In this document: positions 33,618 to 41,397 of the stretch, in pieces | Numbering within the stretch: the first letter of the stretch is position 1 | Layout of the letters: the number at the start of each line of letters is the position of its first letter | Origin: Chloroflexota bacterium | GTDB lineage: Bacteria > Chloroflexota > Anaerolineae > Anaerolineales > VGOW01 | Direction of reading: 5' to 3' | Assembly (NCBI GenBank): GCA_016213135.1 | Contig: JACRBQ010000027.1 | Coordinates: 1 to 64,000, forward strand | Length of the DNA stretch: 64,000 nucleotides | Notes under the pieces: generated by a model | What the model was told of the DNA's origin: nothing | Databases searched by the model: none | The model's input: the letters and a program-made list of their open reading frames with translations, nothing else | Position numbers and translations under genes: made by a program

Positions 33618-35039
33618 CTACACCACGGGAGCATGAGTGGAGCGCTTGATCCACTGGCCGCCGCCGGGTTCGCCGTTCCACGTGTCGCCATCCACCAGCA
33701 GGTTTCCGCGCACGTACACCTGGGTGGGCCAGCCGGTCACCTCCCAACCTTCGTACAGGTTGTAGTCGGTGCGCTGTTGCGAAGTTTTCTGGCCCATGGT
33801 CTTCTTCGCCGTGGGATCCCAAATTGCCAGATCGGCGTCGGAGCCGACGGCAACCGTGCCCTTGCGTGGATACATCCCGAAAGCCTTGGCCGGGTTGGTG
33901 CAGCACAGTTCCACCAGCCGGTTGAGCGAGATGCGCCCCTTGCCCACGCCGTATGTCCACAGTATGGGCATGCGGTCTTCAATGCCGGGCACGCCGTTGG
34001 GAATCTTGGAGAAGTCGCGCGCGCCCAGTTCCTTGCCCGCAATCTTCACCATCTTGCCTTCGTATTCGATTTCCTTCGTGCCGTCGAAGAAGAAGGGGCA
34101 GTGATCGGTGGACACCGCCTGCAGCGAGTTGTTGCGCACGGCGGTCCACAGGGCTTCGTTGTCGGCGGCGGTGCGCATGGGCGGCGAGCACACCCACTTG
34201 GCGCCGTCGGGCCGGCGCAGGTTGTCAATGCTGAAGAAGAAGTATTGGGTGCAGGTCTCGCCCATCACGTTGAGGCCCCGCGCCCGACCATAGGCAATCT
34301 GGTCAACCGCCATGCCGTTGGTCACGTGCACCACGTAAAGCGGCGCCCCGGCGATCCCGGCCAGGGCCACGGCGCGCATGGTGGCTTCCGCCTCGGCCCA
34401 GGCCGGGCGGGTGAGGGCGTGCCACTCGGGGGTAAGGTGGCCCCCGGCAACCGCCTGCTTCACCAGCACGTCAATGGCGTCGCCGTTTTCGGCGTGCACC
34501 ATCACCAACATGCCGGCTTCGGCGGCCTTCATCAACGTTTTGAAGAGCGTGGTGTCGTCGATTTGCAGCGAGCCTTTGTAGGCCATGAATAACTTGAGCG
34601 AGGTGACGCCCTCTTTGCCCATGGAGGGGATTTCGTTCATCACCGCCTCGGTGAGGTCGGTGACGGCGACGTGGAAGCCATAGTCCACTACCGCTTTGGC
34701 GTCGGACTTTCGATGCCAGTTCTCGACGGCCTGGTGCAGGCTTTCGCCTTTGCCCTGGATCACAAAGTCGATGTGCGAGGTCGTGCCGCCGAAGGCCGCG
34801 GCTTTGTGGCCGGTGTAAAAATCGTCCGAAGCCACGGTGCCGCCAAACGGCAGCTCGAGGTGTGTGTGCACGTCAATGCCGCCCGGCAGAATGTACTTGC
34901 CCGAAGCGTCCACCACATTGGCGCCGTCGGCGGGCAGGTCCATGCCGAGGAGCGCGATCTTCTCGCCGTCGATCAGCAGGTCGGCGCGGTACGTCTCGGC
35001 GGCGGTGACCACCGTGCCATTTTTGATGAGAGTCTTCAT
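33618..35039 (-). CDS. hydA: Dihydropyrimidinase / hydantoinase
   Basis: A 473-aa cyclic amidohydrolase that opens dihydropyrimidine or hydantoin rings to N-carbamoyl amino acids. Metal ligands are DVHTHLELP (H58, H60), the carboxylated Lys in SLKLFMAYKG (K149), MVHAENGD and VVHVTNG, with STDHCPF near the C-terminal side. The start at 35039 has AAGGAG upstream. It is the last gene of the operon running from 43.3 kb that also encodes beta-ureidopropionase, the next enzyme of the same path. Confidence 0.93.
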   Translation of the reverse strand: MKTLIKNGTVVTAAETYRADLLIDGEKIALLGMDLPADGANVVDASGKYILPGGIDVHTHLELPFGGTVASDDFYTGHKAAAFGGTTSHIDFVIQGKGESLHQAVENWHRKSDAKAVVDYGFHVAVTDLTEAVMNEIPSMGKEGVTSLKLFMAYKGSLQIDDTTLFKTLMKAAEAGMLVMVHAENGDAIDVLVKQAVAGGHLTPEWHALTRPAWAEAEATMRAVALAGIAGAPLYVVHVTNGMAVDQIAYGRARGLNVMGETCTQYFFFSIDNLRRPDGAKWVCSPPMRTAADNEALWTAVRNNSLQAVSTDHCPFFFDGTKEIEYEGKMVKIAGKELGARDFSKIPNGVPGIEDRMPILWTYGVGKGRISLNRLVELCCTNPAKAFGMYPRKGTVAVGSDADLAIWDPTAKKTMGQKTSQQRTDYNLYEGWEVTGWPTQVYVRGNLLVDGDTWNGEPGGGQWIKRSTHAPVV

Positions 35040-35057
35040 GGGGCATCTCCTTTTTTG

Positions 35058-35207
35058 TTAAGGCCGATACACTTCTCGGCGGTGAGCGATCCGCCACACC
35101 GTTACAACTAAGGCAGAGTCGTCAATTTCATAGACAATCCGGTAATCATGCCGGTGGCTATTCCTCGGCCAGTATTTCGTCAAACTCGCGAGCCGCCTCC
35201 TTCTCAT
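35058..35207 (-). pseudogene. RelE/ParE-type toxin remnant
   Basis: The frame at 35058-35156 encodes HRHDYRIVYEIDDSAL followed by VVTVWRIAHRREVYR, the C-terminal third of a RelE/ParE-type toxin. The first 50 or so residues of the family are missing; upstream the frame continues only 17 codons into the antitoxin gene to an ATG at 35207. The usual basic N-terminal helices are absent, so the toxin is probably inactive. It sits directly behind its likely antitoxin gene, inside the pyrimidine operon. Confidence 0.75.
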
Positions 35208-35388
35208 GGCGGACTTCGTCTACGAGCAGGAGATCAACTGCATCCTGCAAGTGCGACGGAAGAGCTTCCCAGTCCGCTTCGGCCAACAAAGCCCGAAGGT
35301 ACGTTCGGAAATCCTCTGCCGACAGGATCACCTCAACCAGAGTGCCTGTTTCATCATAGACCATTTTGGGTGGGCGTTCGATTACCAC
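35158..35388 (-). CDS. Probable antitoxin
   Basis: A 76-aa acidic protein (KMVYDETGTLVEVILSAEDF, then YLRALLAEADWEALP and a tail EAAREFDEILAEE). It resembles the short antitoxins encoded ahead of RelE-type toxins. The partner toxin behind it is truncated. A GTG at 35388 or an ATG at 35364 could start it. It interrupts the operon between the LLM oxidoreductase and dihydropyrimidinase genes. Confidence 0.6.
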   Translation of the reverse strand: MVIERPPKMVYDETGTLVEVILSAEDFRTYLRALLAEADWEALPSHLQDAVDLLLVDEVRHEKEAAREFDEILAEE

Positions 35389-35415
35389 CGTTATTTCATC
35401 ACCTACACTTTCAAC

Positions 35416-36483
35416 TCAACGCCGGGCTTTCTTCTTGGCCGGAGCTTTCTTCGCCGCTTTCTTCGCCGGTTTGGCAAGTCGCATTGTTTTCTTGTTGAAG
35501 TGCGGAATGACTTCCTTGCCGTACAGCGCCAGTTGCTTCTCTTCCTCGGTGCACATGAGGTAGATGTTGTATTGAGTCACGCCCAGGTCGCGCAATTCCT
35601 CCAGCCGCCGGATTTGCTCCCTGGGCGAGCCGATGACGCAGTAGCGATCCACGATCTCGTCGGTGACAAACTGGGCGTTGCTCGACCCGACCTCGGCATG
35701 GTGCAGGTAGTTGTAGCCTTGCCGGTCGCGCACATAAGCAGTCAGTTCCTGCGGCAACTGCGCCGGGTCGTACTTGGAGATCAAATCCACGACGTGGTTC
35801 GACACCAGCGCCGGGAACCAGCGCACTTTGTCGCGGGCGCGCTCAAGGTCGTCGGACACGAAAGTGGCCGAGGCGCTCATGACCTGAATCTTGGAGTAGT
35901 CGCGCCCGGCCTGTTCGGCGCCTTCGCGCACGAAGCCCAGGCACCATTTGATGAGGTGCGGGTCGGCAAACTGGAGGATGATGCCATCCGCGACACGGCC
36001 GGCGGCATGGAGAGCTTTGGGGCCATAGCCGGCCACCCACACCGGCGGCACGCCGCCATCGGCCCAGGTGAGCCGGGCTTCGGTGCCTTCGTATTGCACG
36101 GCCTTGCCGGCGGTGAGGTCGCGGATGTACTGGATGCATTCTTCCATCACCTCGACGGTGGTCGGTTTTTTGCCCAGCACCCGCCGCGAGGAATCGCCCC
36201 GGCCTATCCCCAATTGCATCCGGCCGCCGCTGATGCGCTGCAGCGTGGCGAAGATCGAGGCCGTCACCGTCCAGTCGCGCACCCGCGGGTTGGTAACGCA
36301 CGGCCCCAGCTTCATGGTTTTGGTGTTCAGCGCGCAGAGCGTCAGCAGGGTGTACACTTCCTGCCACAACACGTGCGAGTCGAAAGCCCAGATGTACGAG
36401 AAGCCGGCGGCCTCCGCCTGACGGGCAATTTTCACCGTCCGTTGCGGCGGTATGTCGGATTTGAAAGTGATGCCGAAGTCCAT
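35416..36483 (-). CDS. F420-type LLM oxidoreductase of the pyrimidine operon
   Basis: A 355-aa luciferase-like flavin or F420 enzyme, different from the one at 4207. MDFGITFKSDIPPQRTVKIA, SYIWAFDSHVLWQEVYTLL, LGPCVTNPRVRDWTVTAS, LGIGRGDSSRRVLGKKP and VWVAGYGPKALHAAGRVADG fit the F420-dependent LLM subfamily often encoded with dihydropyrimidinase. The start has AAAGGA upstream. The last 20 residues are an unusual Lys/Ala tail (KKAAKKAPAKKKARR). In this operon it may supply the ring-reduction step, an inference discussed in the findings. Confidence 0.85.
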   Translation of the reverse strand: MDFGITFKSDIPPQRTVKIARQAEAAGFSYIWAFDSHVLWQEVYTLLTLCALNTKTMKLGPCVTNPRVRDWTVTASIFATLQRISGGRMQLGIGRGDSSRRVLGKKPTTVEVMEECIQYIRDLTAGKAVQYEGTEARLTWADGGVPPVWVAGYGPKALHAAGRVADGIILQFADPHLIKWCLGFVREGAEQAGRDYSKIQVMSASATFVSDDLERARDKVRWFPALVSNHVVDLISKYDPAQLPQELTAYVRDRQGYNYLHHAEVGSSNAQFVTDEIVDRYCVIGSPREQIRRLEELRDLGVTQYNIYLMCTEEEKQLALYGKEVIPHFNKKTMRLAKPAKKAAKKAPAKKKARR

Positions 36484-36505
36484 CGCGAAGGTTCCTTTCG
36501 GTTGG

Positions 36506-37351
36506 CTAAGGCGCGACGATGTCGCCGTACATGTCGGGGCGGCGGTCGCGGTAGAACTGCCAGGTGTTGCGCACTTCGGCGATCAAGTCCAGGTTGAGAT
36601 CGCGGACGATCAACTGCTCGTCCCGGTCGCTGCCCACGTCGCCCACAAACTCGCCGCGCGGGGTGCAGAAGTACGATTGGCCGTAGTAGTCATTCGTGCC
36701 GAACTCGTCTTCCTTGCCGACGCGGTTGATAGTGCCCACGAAGTAGCCGTTGGCGATGGCGTGCGAGGTCTGCTCGATGCGCCACAGGTGCTGCGAGAGG
36801 CCGCGCGAGGTGGCCGAGGGAATGAACACCATCTCGGCGCCGTGCAGGCCCAGCATGCGCGCACCCTCGGGGAAGTGGCGGTCGTAGCAGATGTACACAC
36901 CCACCCGCCCCACCGCCGTGTTGAACACCGGATAGCCCGTGTTGCCCGGCTTGAAGTAGAACTTCTCCCAGAAGCCGTTGATGTGCGGAATGTGGGTCTT
37001 GCGGTACTTGCCGAGGTAGCTGCCGTCGGCGTCGATGACTGCGGCGGTGTTGTAATACACACCGGTGTTGTCTTCCTCGTACATGGGCACGACGAGGACC
37101 ATCTTATTCTTCCGGGCCACATCCTGCATCAGTTTCGTCGTAGGCCCGTCGGGGATTTTCTCGGTCCACGTGTAATGCTTGGGGTCCTGCACCTGACAAA
37201 AATACGGGCCGTAGAACAGTTCCTGCAGGCACATCACCTGCGCGCCCTGCCTGGCCGCTTCTTCGATATACGAAACGTGCTTGTCGATCATGGATTTCTT
37301 GTCGCCGGTGTAAGTGCACTGCACCAGCGCGCCGCGTACCATCCGTGCCAT
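36506..37351 (-). CDS. Beta-ureidopropionase-like nitrilase
   Basis: A 281-aa nitrilase-superfamily amidase. The Glu-Lys-Cys triad is E44 (LQELFYGPY), K118 (YRKTHIPH) and C155 (YICYDRHFPEG). The sequence resembles N-carbamoyl-beta-alanine or N-carbamoyl-D-amino-acid amidohydrolases, which release CO2, ammonia and beta-alanine from the ring-opened product. The ATG at 37351 has AGGAGG 8 nt upstream. It lies between the LLM enzyme and the ABC substrate-binding protein in the operon with dihydropyrimidinase. Confidence 0.9.
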   Translation of the reverse strand: MARMVRGALVQCTYTGDKKSMIDKHVSYIEEAARQGAQVMCLQELFYGPYFCQVQDPKHYTWTEKIPDGPTTKLMQDVARKNKMVLVVPMYEEDNTGVYYNTAAVIDADGSYLGKYRKTHIPHINGFWEKFYFKPGNTGYPVFNTAVGRVGVYICYDRHFPEGARMLGLHGAEMVFIPSATSRGLSQHLWRIEQTSHAIANGYFVGTINRVGKEDEFGTNDYYGQSYFCTPRGEFVGDVGSDRDEQLIVRDLNLDLIAEVRNTWQFYRDRRPDMYGDIVAP

Positions 37352-37388
37352 TGTAACCGCCTCCTCTGAATGACGATGCGCCAAAGTT

Positions 37389-37420
37389 CCTCCGGTTCCC
37401 GCGCGCGCGGGAGCCGGAGG
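37389..37420. other. Intercistronic hairpin in the pyrimidine operon
   Basis: CCTCCGG-TCCCGCG against CGCGGGA-CCGGAGG, nearly perfect, between the substrate-binding-protein and beta-ureidopropionase genes. There is no T-tract, so it more likely stabilises the upstream mRNA than ends it. Confidence 0.65.
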
Positions 37421-37437
37421 TTGGTTTTACCCGCTAA

Positions 37438-38580
37438 CTATTCGCCGCCGGGCGTGATTTCCACCACGCGCGGTGTGTAGCTCGTGCCTTTCACGTCCAC
37501 GCCGGCCGCGGCGAGATCGGCCGCGGCTTTTTCCGCCAGATCGGTGCGGTAGGCATTCGCATCGGGCGCGGCCTTGATGACCTTCTGCGATGTGGCGACG
37601 CTAATCGTCTGATCCCACAAAGCCTTGTCCATCACGCCAATGCCGTTAGCCGAAGGCCAGATCAACTTGTTGATTTCATTGAGCTGCCAGGTCATGTGCC
37701 CCTTGCCCAGAGTCGGGCCGTTCTTGAGCACGATATCCACGCAGGCCTCGAAGCTGTCGCGACAGAAGATCCAGCCCTTGAACGTTGCGCGCAGGAATCG
37801 GACGGCGATGTCCTGGTTCTTGGCGTCGGCCAGCCAATCTTCCTGCGCCCAGACGGCGTCTTGCAGCATGGCCGTGCCGACTTTGTTGAAGTCGATCACG
37901 GTCAGGTCGCCCGGCTGATACAGCTTGCCGGTCTTGGGGTCCGTCTGCTCCAGCACCTGCGCGTACTCGTTGTACGTCATCGCTTCCGCGGCGTCTACTT
38001 CGCGGTTGAGCAGGAGCGACATGTCGAACGGCTGCTGGATAATGGTCACGTCTTTCTGGGTGTCGAGGCCGGCCGCACTCATCGCGGCGTACAGCTCAAA
38101 TTCGTTGCCGTAGCCCCACGTGCCCACCTTCTTGCCTTTCCAGTCTGCCGGTGAGGTAATGCCGGAATCCTTCCACGAGACCTCCAACGTGCCGCTGCGC
38201 TGGAATACCTGGCCGATATCTACAATCTTGGCGCCCTCTTCGCGCGACACAAGGGCCTTCGGCACCCACGACACGGCAAAGTCGGCCTGGCCGGAAGCCA
38301 GCACCTGCTGCGGCACAATATCCACAGCGCCTTCTTTGATGGTCACATCCAACCCTTCGGCCTTGTAAAAGCCTTGATCCACGGCGGCGTAATAGCCGGC
38401 GAACTGGGATTGCGTGACCCATTGCAGTTGCAGCGTGATGGGGATAAGCGCCGCCAGGGCCGAGGTGGCGGCCGGGGCTTGCGTGGCCGCCGGGGCCTGC
38501 GTCGTGGCGGCGCCGCCACATGCGGCAACGAGAACGGCGATAAGCGCCAATCCGATAACTAACTTACCTGCGACTTTCAT
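37438..38580 (-). CDS. NMT1/THI5-type ABC substrate-binding lipoprotein
   Basis: A 380-aa lipoprotein with signal MKVAGKLVIGLALIAVLVAAC and lipobox LVAAC. The mature part starts with a Thr/Ala-rich linker and has ITLQLQWVTQSQFAGYYAAVDQGFYKAEGLDV, a hallmark of NMT1/THI5-like proteins that bind pyrimidine precursors, riboflavin or sulfonates. PQQVLASGQADFAVSWVPKAL and KGKKVGTWGYGNEFELYAAM follow. The ATG at 38580 has GGAGGAG upstream. The context suggests a pyrimidine, hydantoin or related ring as ligand. Confidence 0.88.
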   Translation of the reverse strand: MKVAGKLVIGLALIAVLVAACGGAATTQAPAATQAPAATSALAALIPITLQLQWVTQSQFAGYYAAVDQGFYKAEGLDVTIKEGAVDIVPQQVLASGQADFAVSWVPKALVSREEGAKIVDIGQVFQRSGTLEVSWKDSGITSPADWKGKKVGTWGYGNEFELYAAMSAAGLDTQKDVTIIQQPFDMSLLLNREVDAAEAMTYNEYAQVLEQTDPKTGKLYQPGDLTVIDFNKVGTAMLQDAVWAQEDWLADAKNQDIAVRFLRATFKGWIFCRDSFEACVDIVLKNGPTLGKGHMTWQLNEINKLIWPSANGIGVMDKALWDQTISVATSQKVIKAAPDANAYRTDLAEKAAADLAAAGVDVKGTSYTPRVVEITPGGE

Positions 38581-38740
38581 TGTTCGTCTCCTCCATACTA
38601 AAAGCAAAACGGGATCGCTTGTTTTGGCCTGCGCTAAAGGCACACATGGTAGCGTTTGTCATCACCTCCTTTGCCCGTAACGAAACACTCGACTCCTGCG
38701 CGGCCCGGCACTTCTGCGGCGGGCGCCGCAGCCGCCAATT
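38581..38740. other. Intercistronic gap with hairpin
   Basis: Contains the perfect stem CTGCGGC-gggc-GCCGCAG at 38714-38731 and the ribosome-binding site for the substrate-binding protein. No gene seen. It may set the ratio of binding protein to permease. Confidence 0.5.
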
Positions 38741-39589
38741 CTAGTTTTCCACGGCGCGCATCGACACATGCCAGGGCATGACCAGCCGCTCGATGATCAG
38801 CAAGACCGCGTAAAACGCGATGCCCATGATGCAGGCGATAATGATGGCCGCCCACGCTTCGGCAAAATGAAACAGGGCGGCCTGTTGCGAGATGTACACG
38901 CCCAGTGCGTCCCGCGAACCGCCGAAGTATTCGCTCACCACCGCTCCGATAATACTGAGCGTGCTGGAAACCTTGAAGGCGCTGAACAGGTAGGGCATGG
39001 AGTTGGGAATACGCAGCTTGACGAGCACCGTGAAATCCCCGGCGGCGCAGGAGCGCATGAGTTCCAGCGAATTGGCGTTAACTTGCGTGAGGCCGCGCAC
39101 CATGTTGATCATGACCGGAAAGAACACGATGACGGCCACGATGCTCATCTTGGCGACCGGATTGGTGATGCCGAACCAGTTGTTCATGATGGGCGCCACC
39201 GCCACAATGGGCGTGGAATTGACGGCGATGGCAAACGGCATCACTCCTTCGCTGACTATCGTCCAGCGGGACGTAGCCAGGGCCACCACGATGGCCAGAG
39301 TGCAGCCCAGCACAAACCCGCCCACTGCTTCGCGCAAAGTGAAGAAGCCGGCCAGCGATATAACCGGGAGTTCGCGGATGAAGGTGGCGGCGATCAGACT
39401 CGGTTTGGGCAGCAGGAAGGTTTGGATTTTGAAATAGTCGCAGACCACTTCCCAGACCACCAGCGCCATAATGAACAGCGCAATAGCGGGCACATATCGC
39501 CATAGGCGCTGGGCCAGTCGGCCCGGGCGGCCGCGGTCGGGCAGCAGTTCGCGTTCCACCGCGGGGGTGAGATCGGCGACGTTGGTCAT
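38741..39589 (-). CDS. ABC transporter permease (pyrimidine operon)
   Basis: A 282-aa inner-membrane permease with six helices of the SsuC/TauC/ThiX type. VEGVMPFAIA-like EGVMPFAIAVNSTPIVAVAPIMNNW and the EAA-type loop SLELMRSCAAGDFTVLVKLRIPNSMPYLFSA (two blocks) couple to the ATPase. Its start overlaps the ATPase stop by 4 bp (ATGA). It would pair with the second permease at 40412-41317 in a heterodimeric channel. Confidence 0.9.
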   Translation of the reverse strand: MTNVADLTPAVERELLPDRGRPGRLAQRLWRYVPAIALFIMALVVWEVVCDYFKIQTFLLPKPSLIAATFIRELPVISLAGFFTLREAVGGFVLGCTLAIVVALATSRWTIVSEGVMPFAIAVNSTPIVAVAPIMNNWFGITNPVAKMSIVAVIVFFPVMINMVRGLTQVNANSLELMRSCAAGDFTVLVKLRIPNSMPYLFSAFKVSSTLSIIGAVVSEYFGGSRDALGVYISQQAALFHFAEAWAAIIIACIMGIAFYAVLLIIERLVMPWHVSMRAVEN

Positions 39590-40383
39590 GAGGAAGCACC
39601 CTTTACTTCATCGCGGCGCAGGCATTCGCGCACTTCGGTAATCTTCTGAAAAAAGCGCGGCGATTCACGTGTTTCAAACGACCGCGGGCGAGGCAAGTCT
39701 ATATCGATAACCCCGGTCACCCGCCCGGGTCGCGCCGACATGACCACCACCCGGCTGGACAAGAATACCGCTTCGGGAATGCTATGGGTGACGAACACCA
39801 CGGTGGTGTTCGTCTGCCCCCAGACGCTCAGCAATTCCATCTGCATGCGCTCGCGAGTCATTTCGTCCAGGGCACCGAACGGCTCATCCATCAACAGCAA
39901 CGACGGCTCGAACGACAGGGCGCGGGCAATAGCCACCCGCTGCTGCATGCCGCCCGACAACTGCCAGGGAAAGTGGCGGCCAAATTCTTCCAACTGCACC
40001 AGCTTGAGCATTTCACGGGCGCGGGCCATGCGCTTGTCACGCGGATAATTCATCACTTCCAGCGGCAACTGCACATTGCCGTAAATCGTCCGCCAATCGT
40101 ACAGGGTGGCCTGCTGGAAAACCATGCCGTAGTCGCGATCCAACCGGGCCTGGTGTGCGGGCTTGTTGTTCACCTGCACCGCGCCGCTCGAGGGTGAAAT
40201 CAAGTCGCCAATGAGGCGCAACAGGGTGCTTTTGCCGCAGCCCGAGGGGCCGAGCAGGGCCACAAAGTCGCCGGGAAAGATATCGAAATTAATATTGGCA
40301 AGCGCCTGCAACCGGTTGTTGCCGCCCAGGTCGAACACCTTCGAAACATCGCGGATTGAAACAACTGGGGTTTGGTCTGTCAA
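39586..40383 (-). CDS. ABC transporter ATPase (pyrimidine operon)
   Basis: A 265-aa ABC ATPase with Walker A GPSGCGKST, Q-loop VFQQATLYDW, signature LSGGMQQRVAIARAL, Walker B LLLMDEPFGALDEM and H-loop FVTHSIPEAVFLS. The family is that of nitrate, sulfonate and thiamine-precursor importers. A TTG at 40383 preceded by GAGGAG is the best start; the frame also runs 24 codons further into the end of the first permease gene. The two permeases and lipoprotein on either side complete the importer. Confidence 0.88.
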   Translation of the reverse strand: MTDQTPVVSIRDVSKVFDLGGNNRLQALANINFDIFPGDFVALLGPSGCGKSTLLRLIGDLISPSSGAVQVNNKPAHQARLDRDYGMVFQQATLYDWRTIYGNVQLPLEVMNYPRDKRMARAREMLKLVQLEEFGRHFPWQLSGGMQQRVAIARALSFEPSLLLMDEPFGALDEMTRERMQMELLSVWGQTNTTVVFVTHSIPEAVFLSSRVVVMSARPGRVTGVIDIDLPRPRSFETRESPRFFQKITEVRECLRRDEVKGASS

Positions 40384-40411
40384 AAGTGGAGTCTCCTCAA
40401 ATCCGGGTCGT

Positions 40412-41317
40412 TTACTCAGCCAATCGTCGCTGCGCCGGAACAACCATTCGTTCAACTAACATGACGATGACCACGAACACGATGCCCAACAAGGCCGAGA
40501 TGATGATGGACGCATAGAGTTTCTCGGGGCCGCTGACGTAATAGTAACTGAAGGTGAGCAGAGCGCGGCCCAATCCATCGGGTATCCCTGACGGCAATTC
40601 GCCGACGATGGCGCCGATGACGCTGGCCGTGGCCGATATTTTGAGGGCGGTAAAAATGTAGGGCAGCGCGGCGGGCAGGCGCAACTTCCAGAGCACTTGC
40701 CACTCCGAGGCCGCATAGGATTGCATAAGCTCTACCGCGGTGGGGTCTGGCGAACGAAGGCCGCGCAGAGTATTGATGGTGACGGGGAAGAAGGTGAGAT
40801 AAGCAGAGATGATGGCCACGGCCGTCCACGCCGGCCAGTCGAGCCTGCTGCCCCAAATGACGACCATGGGGGCAATGGCGAGCAGCGGCACGGTTTGCGA
40901 GGCCACCACATAGGGCATCAGGCCGCGTTCCAGCAGCCGCGACCGGACGAAGACTACGCCGAGCGCAAAACCCACCACGCTGCCCATGGTGAACCCGGCC
41001 AGGGCCTCGCGCCATGTGAACACCGCCGATCTAAGCAGGATGATCAGCAGTATGTCCTCGCCGCCGCGCCGCGCGGGCTTGAACAACGCGCCCACAATGC
41101 TCCAAATGTGAGGCATGGAGCGGTCGTCCGGGCGCACCGGCATTGGAATGGAACCGGCAGTGACCGCGCCGAGAAGCTTGTAGCCCTCCCACAGGGCGAC
41201 AAGCGCCAGCAAAATCAACACGAAGGCCACGACCTGGCGCAATCCGACCGGCAATTTTCGCCCGGCAGGGGATTCCAAACCAATATCGTTCCGAGAAACC
41301 GCAACGGATTTATCCAT
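40412..41317 (-). CDS. ABC transporter permease, second subunit
   Basis: A 301-aa six-helix permease. MPYVVASQTVPLLAIAPMVVIWG and the EAA loop TAVELMQSYAASEWQVLWKLRLPAALPYIFTA (two blocks) match the same importer family as the first permease. A predicted N-terminal helix (VVAFVLILLALVALWEG) follows a polar tail. The ATG at 41317 has AGGAG 4 nt upstream; 48 upstream in-frame codons belong to the gap and the AOR antisense. Confidence 0.9.
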   Translation of the reverse strand: MDKSVAVSRNDIGLESPAGRKLPVGLRQVVAFVLILLALVALWEGYKLLGAVTAGSIPMPVRPDDRSMPHIWSIVGALFKPARRGGEDILLIILLRSAVFTWREALAGFTMGSVVGFALGVVFVRSRLLERGLMPYVVASQTVPLLAIAPMVVIWGSRLDWPAWTAVAIISAYLTFFPVTINTLRGLRSPDPTAVELMQSYAASEWQVLWKLRLPAALPYIFTALKISATASVIGAIVGELPSGIPDGLGRALLTFSYYYVSGPEKLYASIIISALLGIVFVVIVMLVERMVVPAQRRLAE

Positions 41318-41397
41318 GCAACTCCTGTGTGACGACGAGACCGGAGGCCAATGTAGAATTTGGCACGGGTGCAGAAAAATACAGCTTTGCGTCGGCG

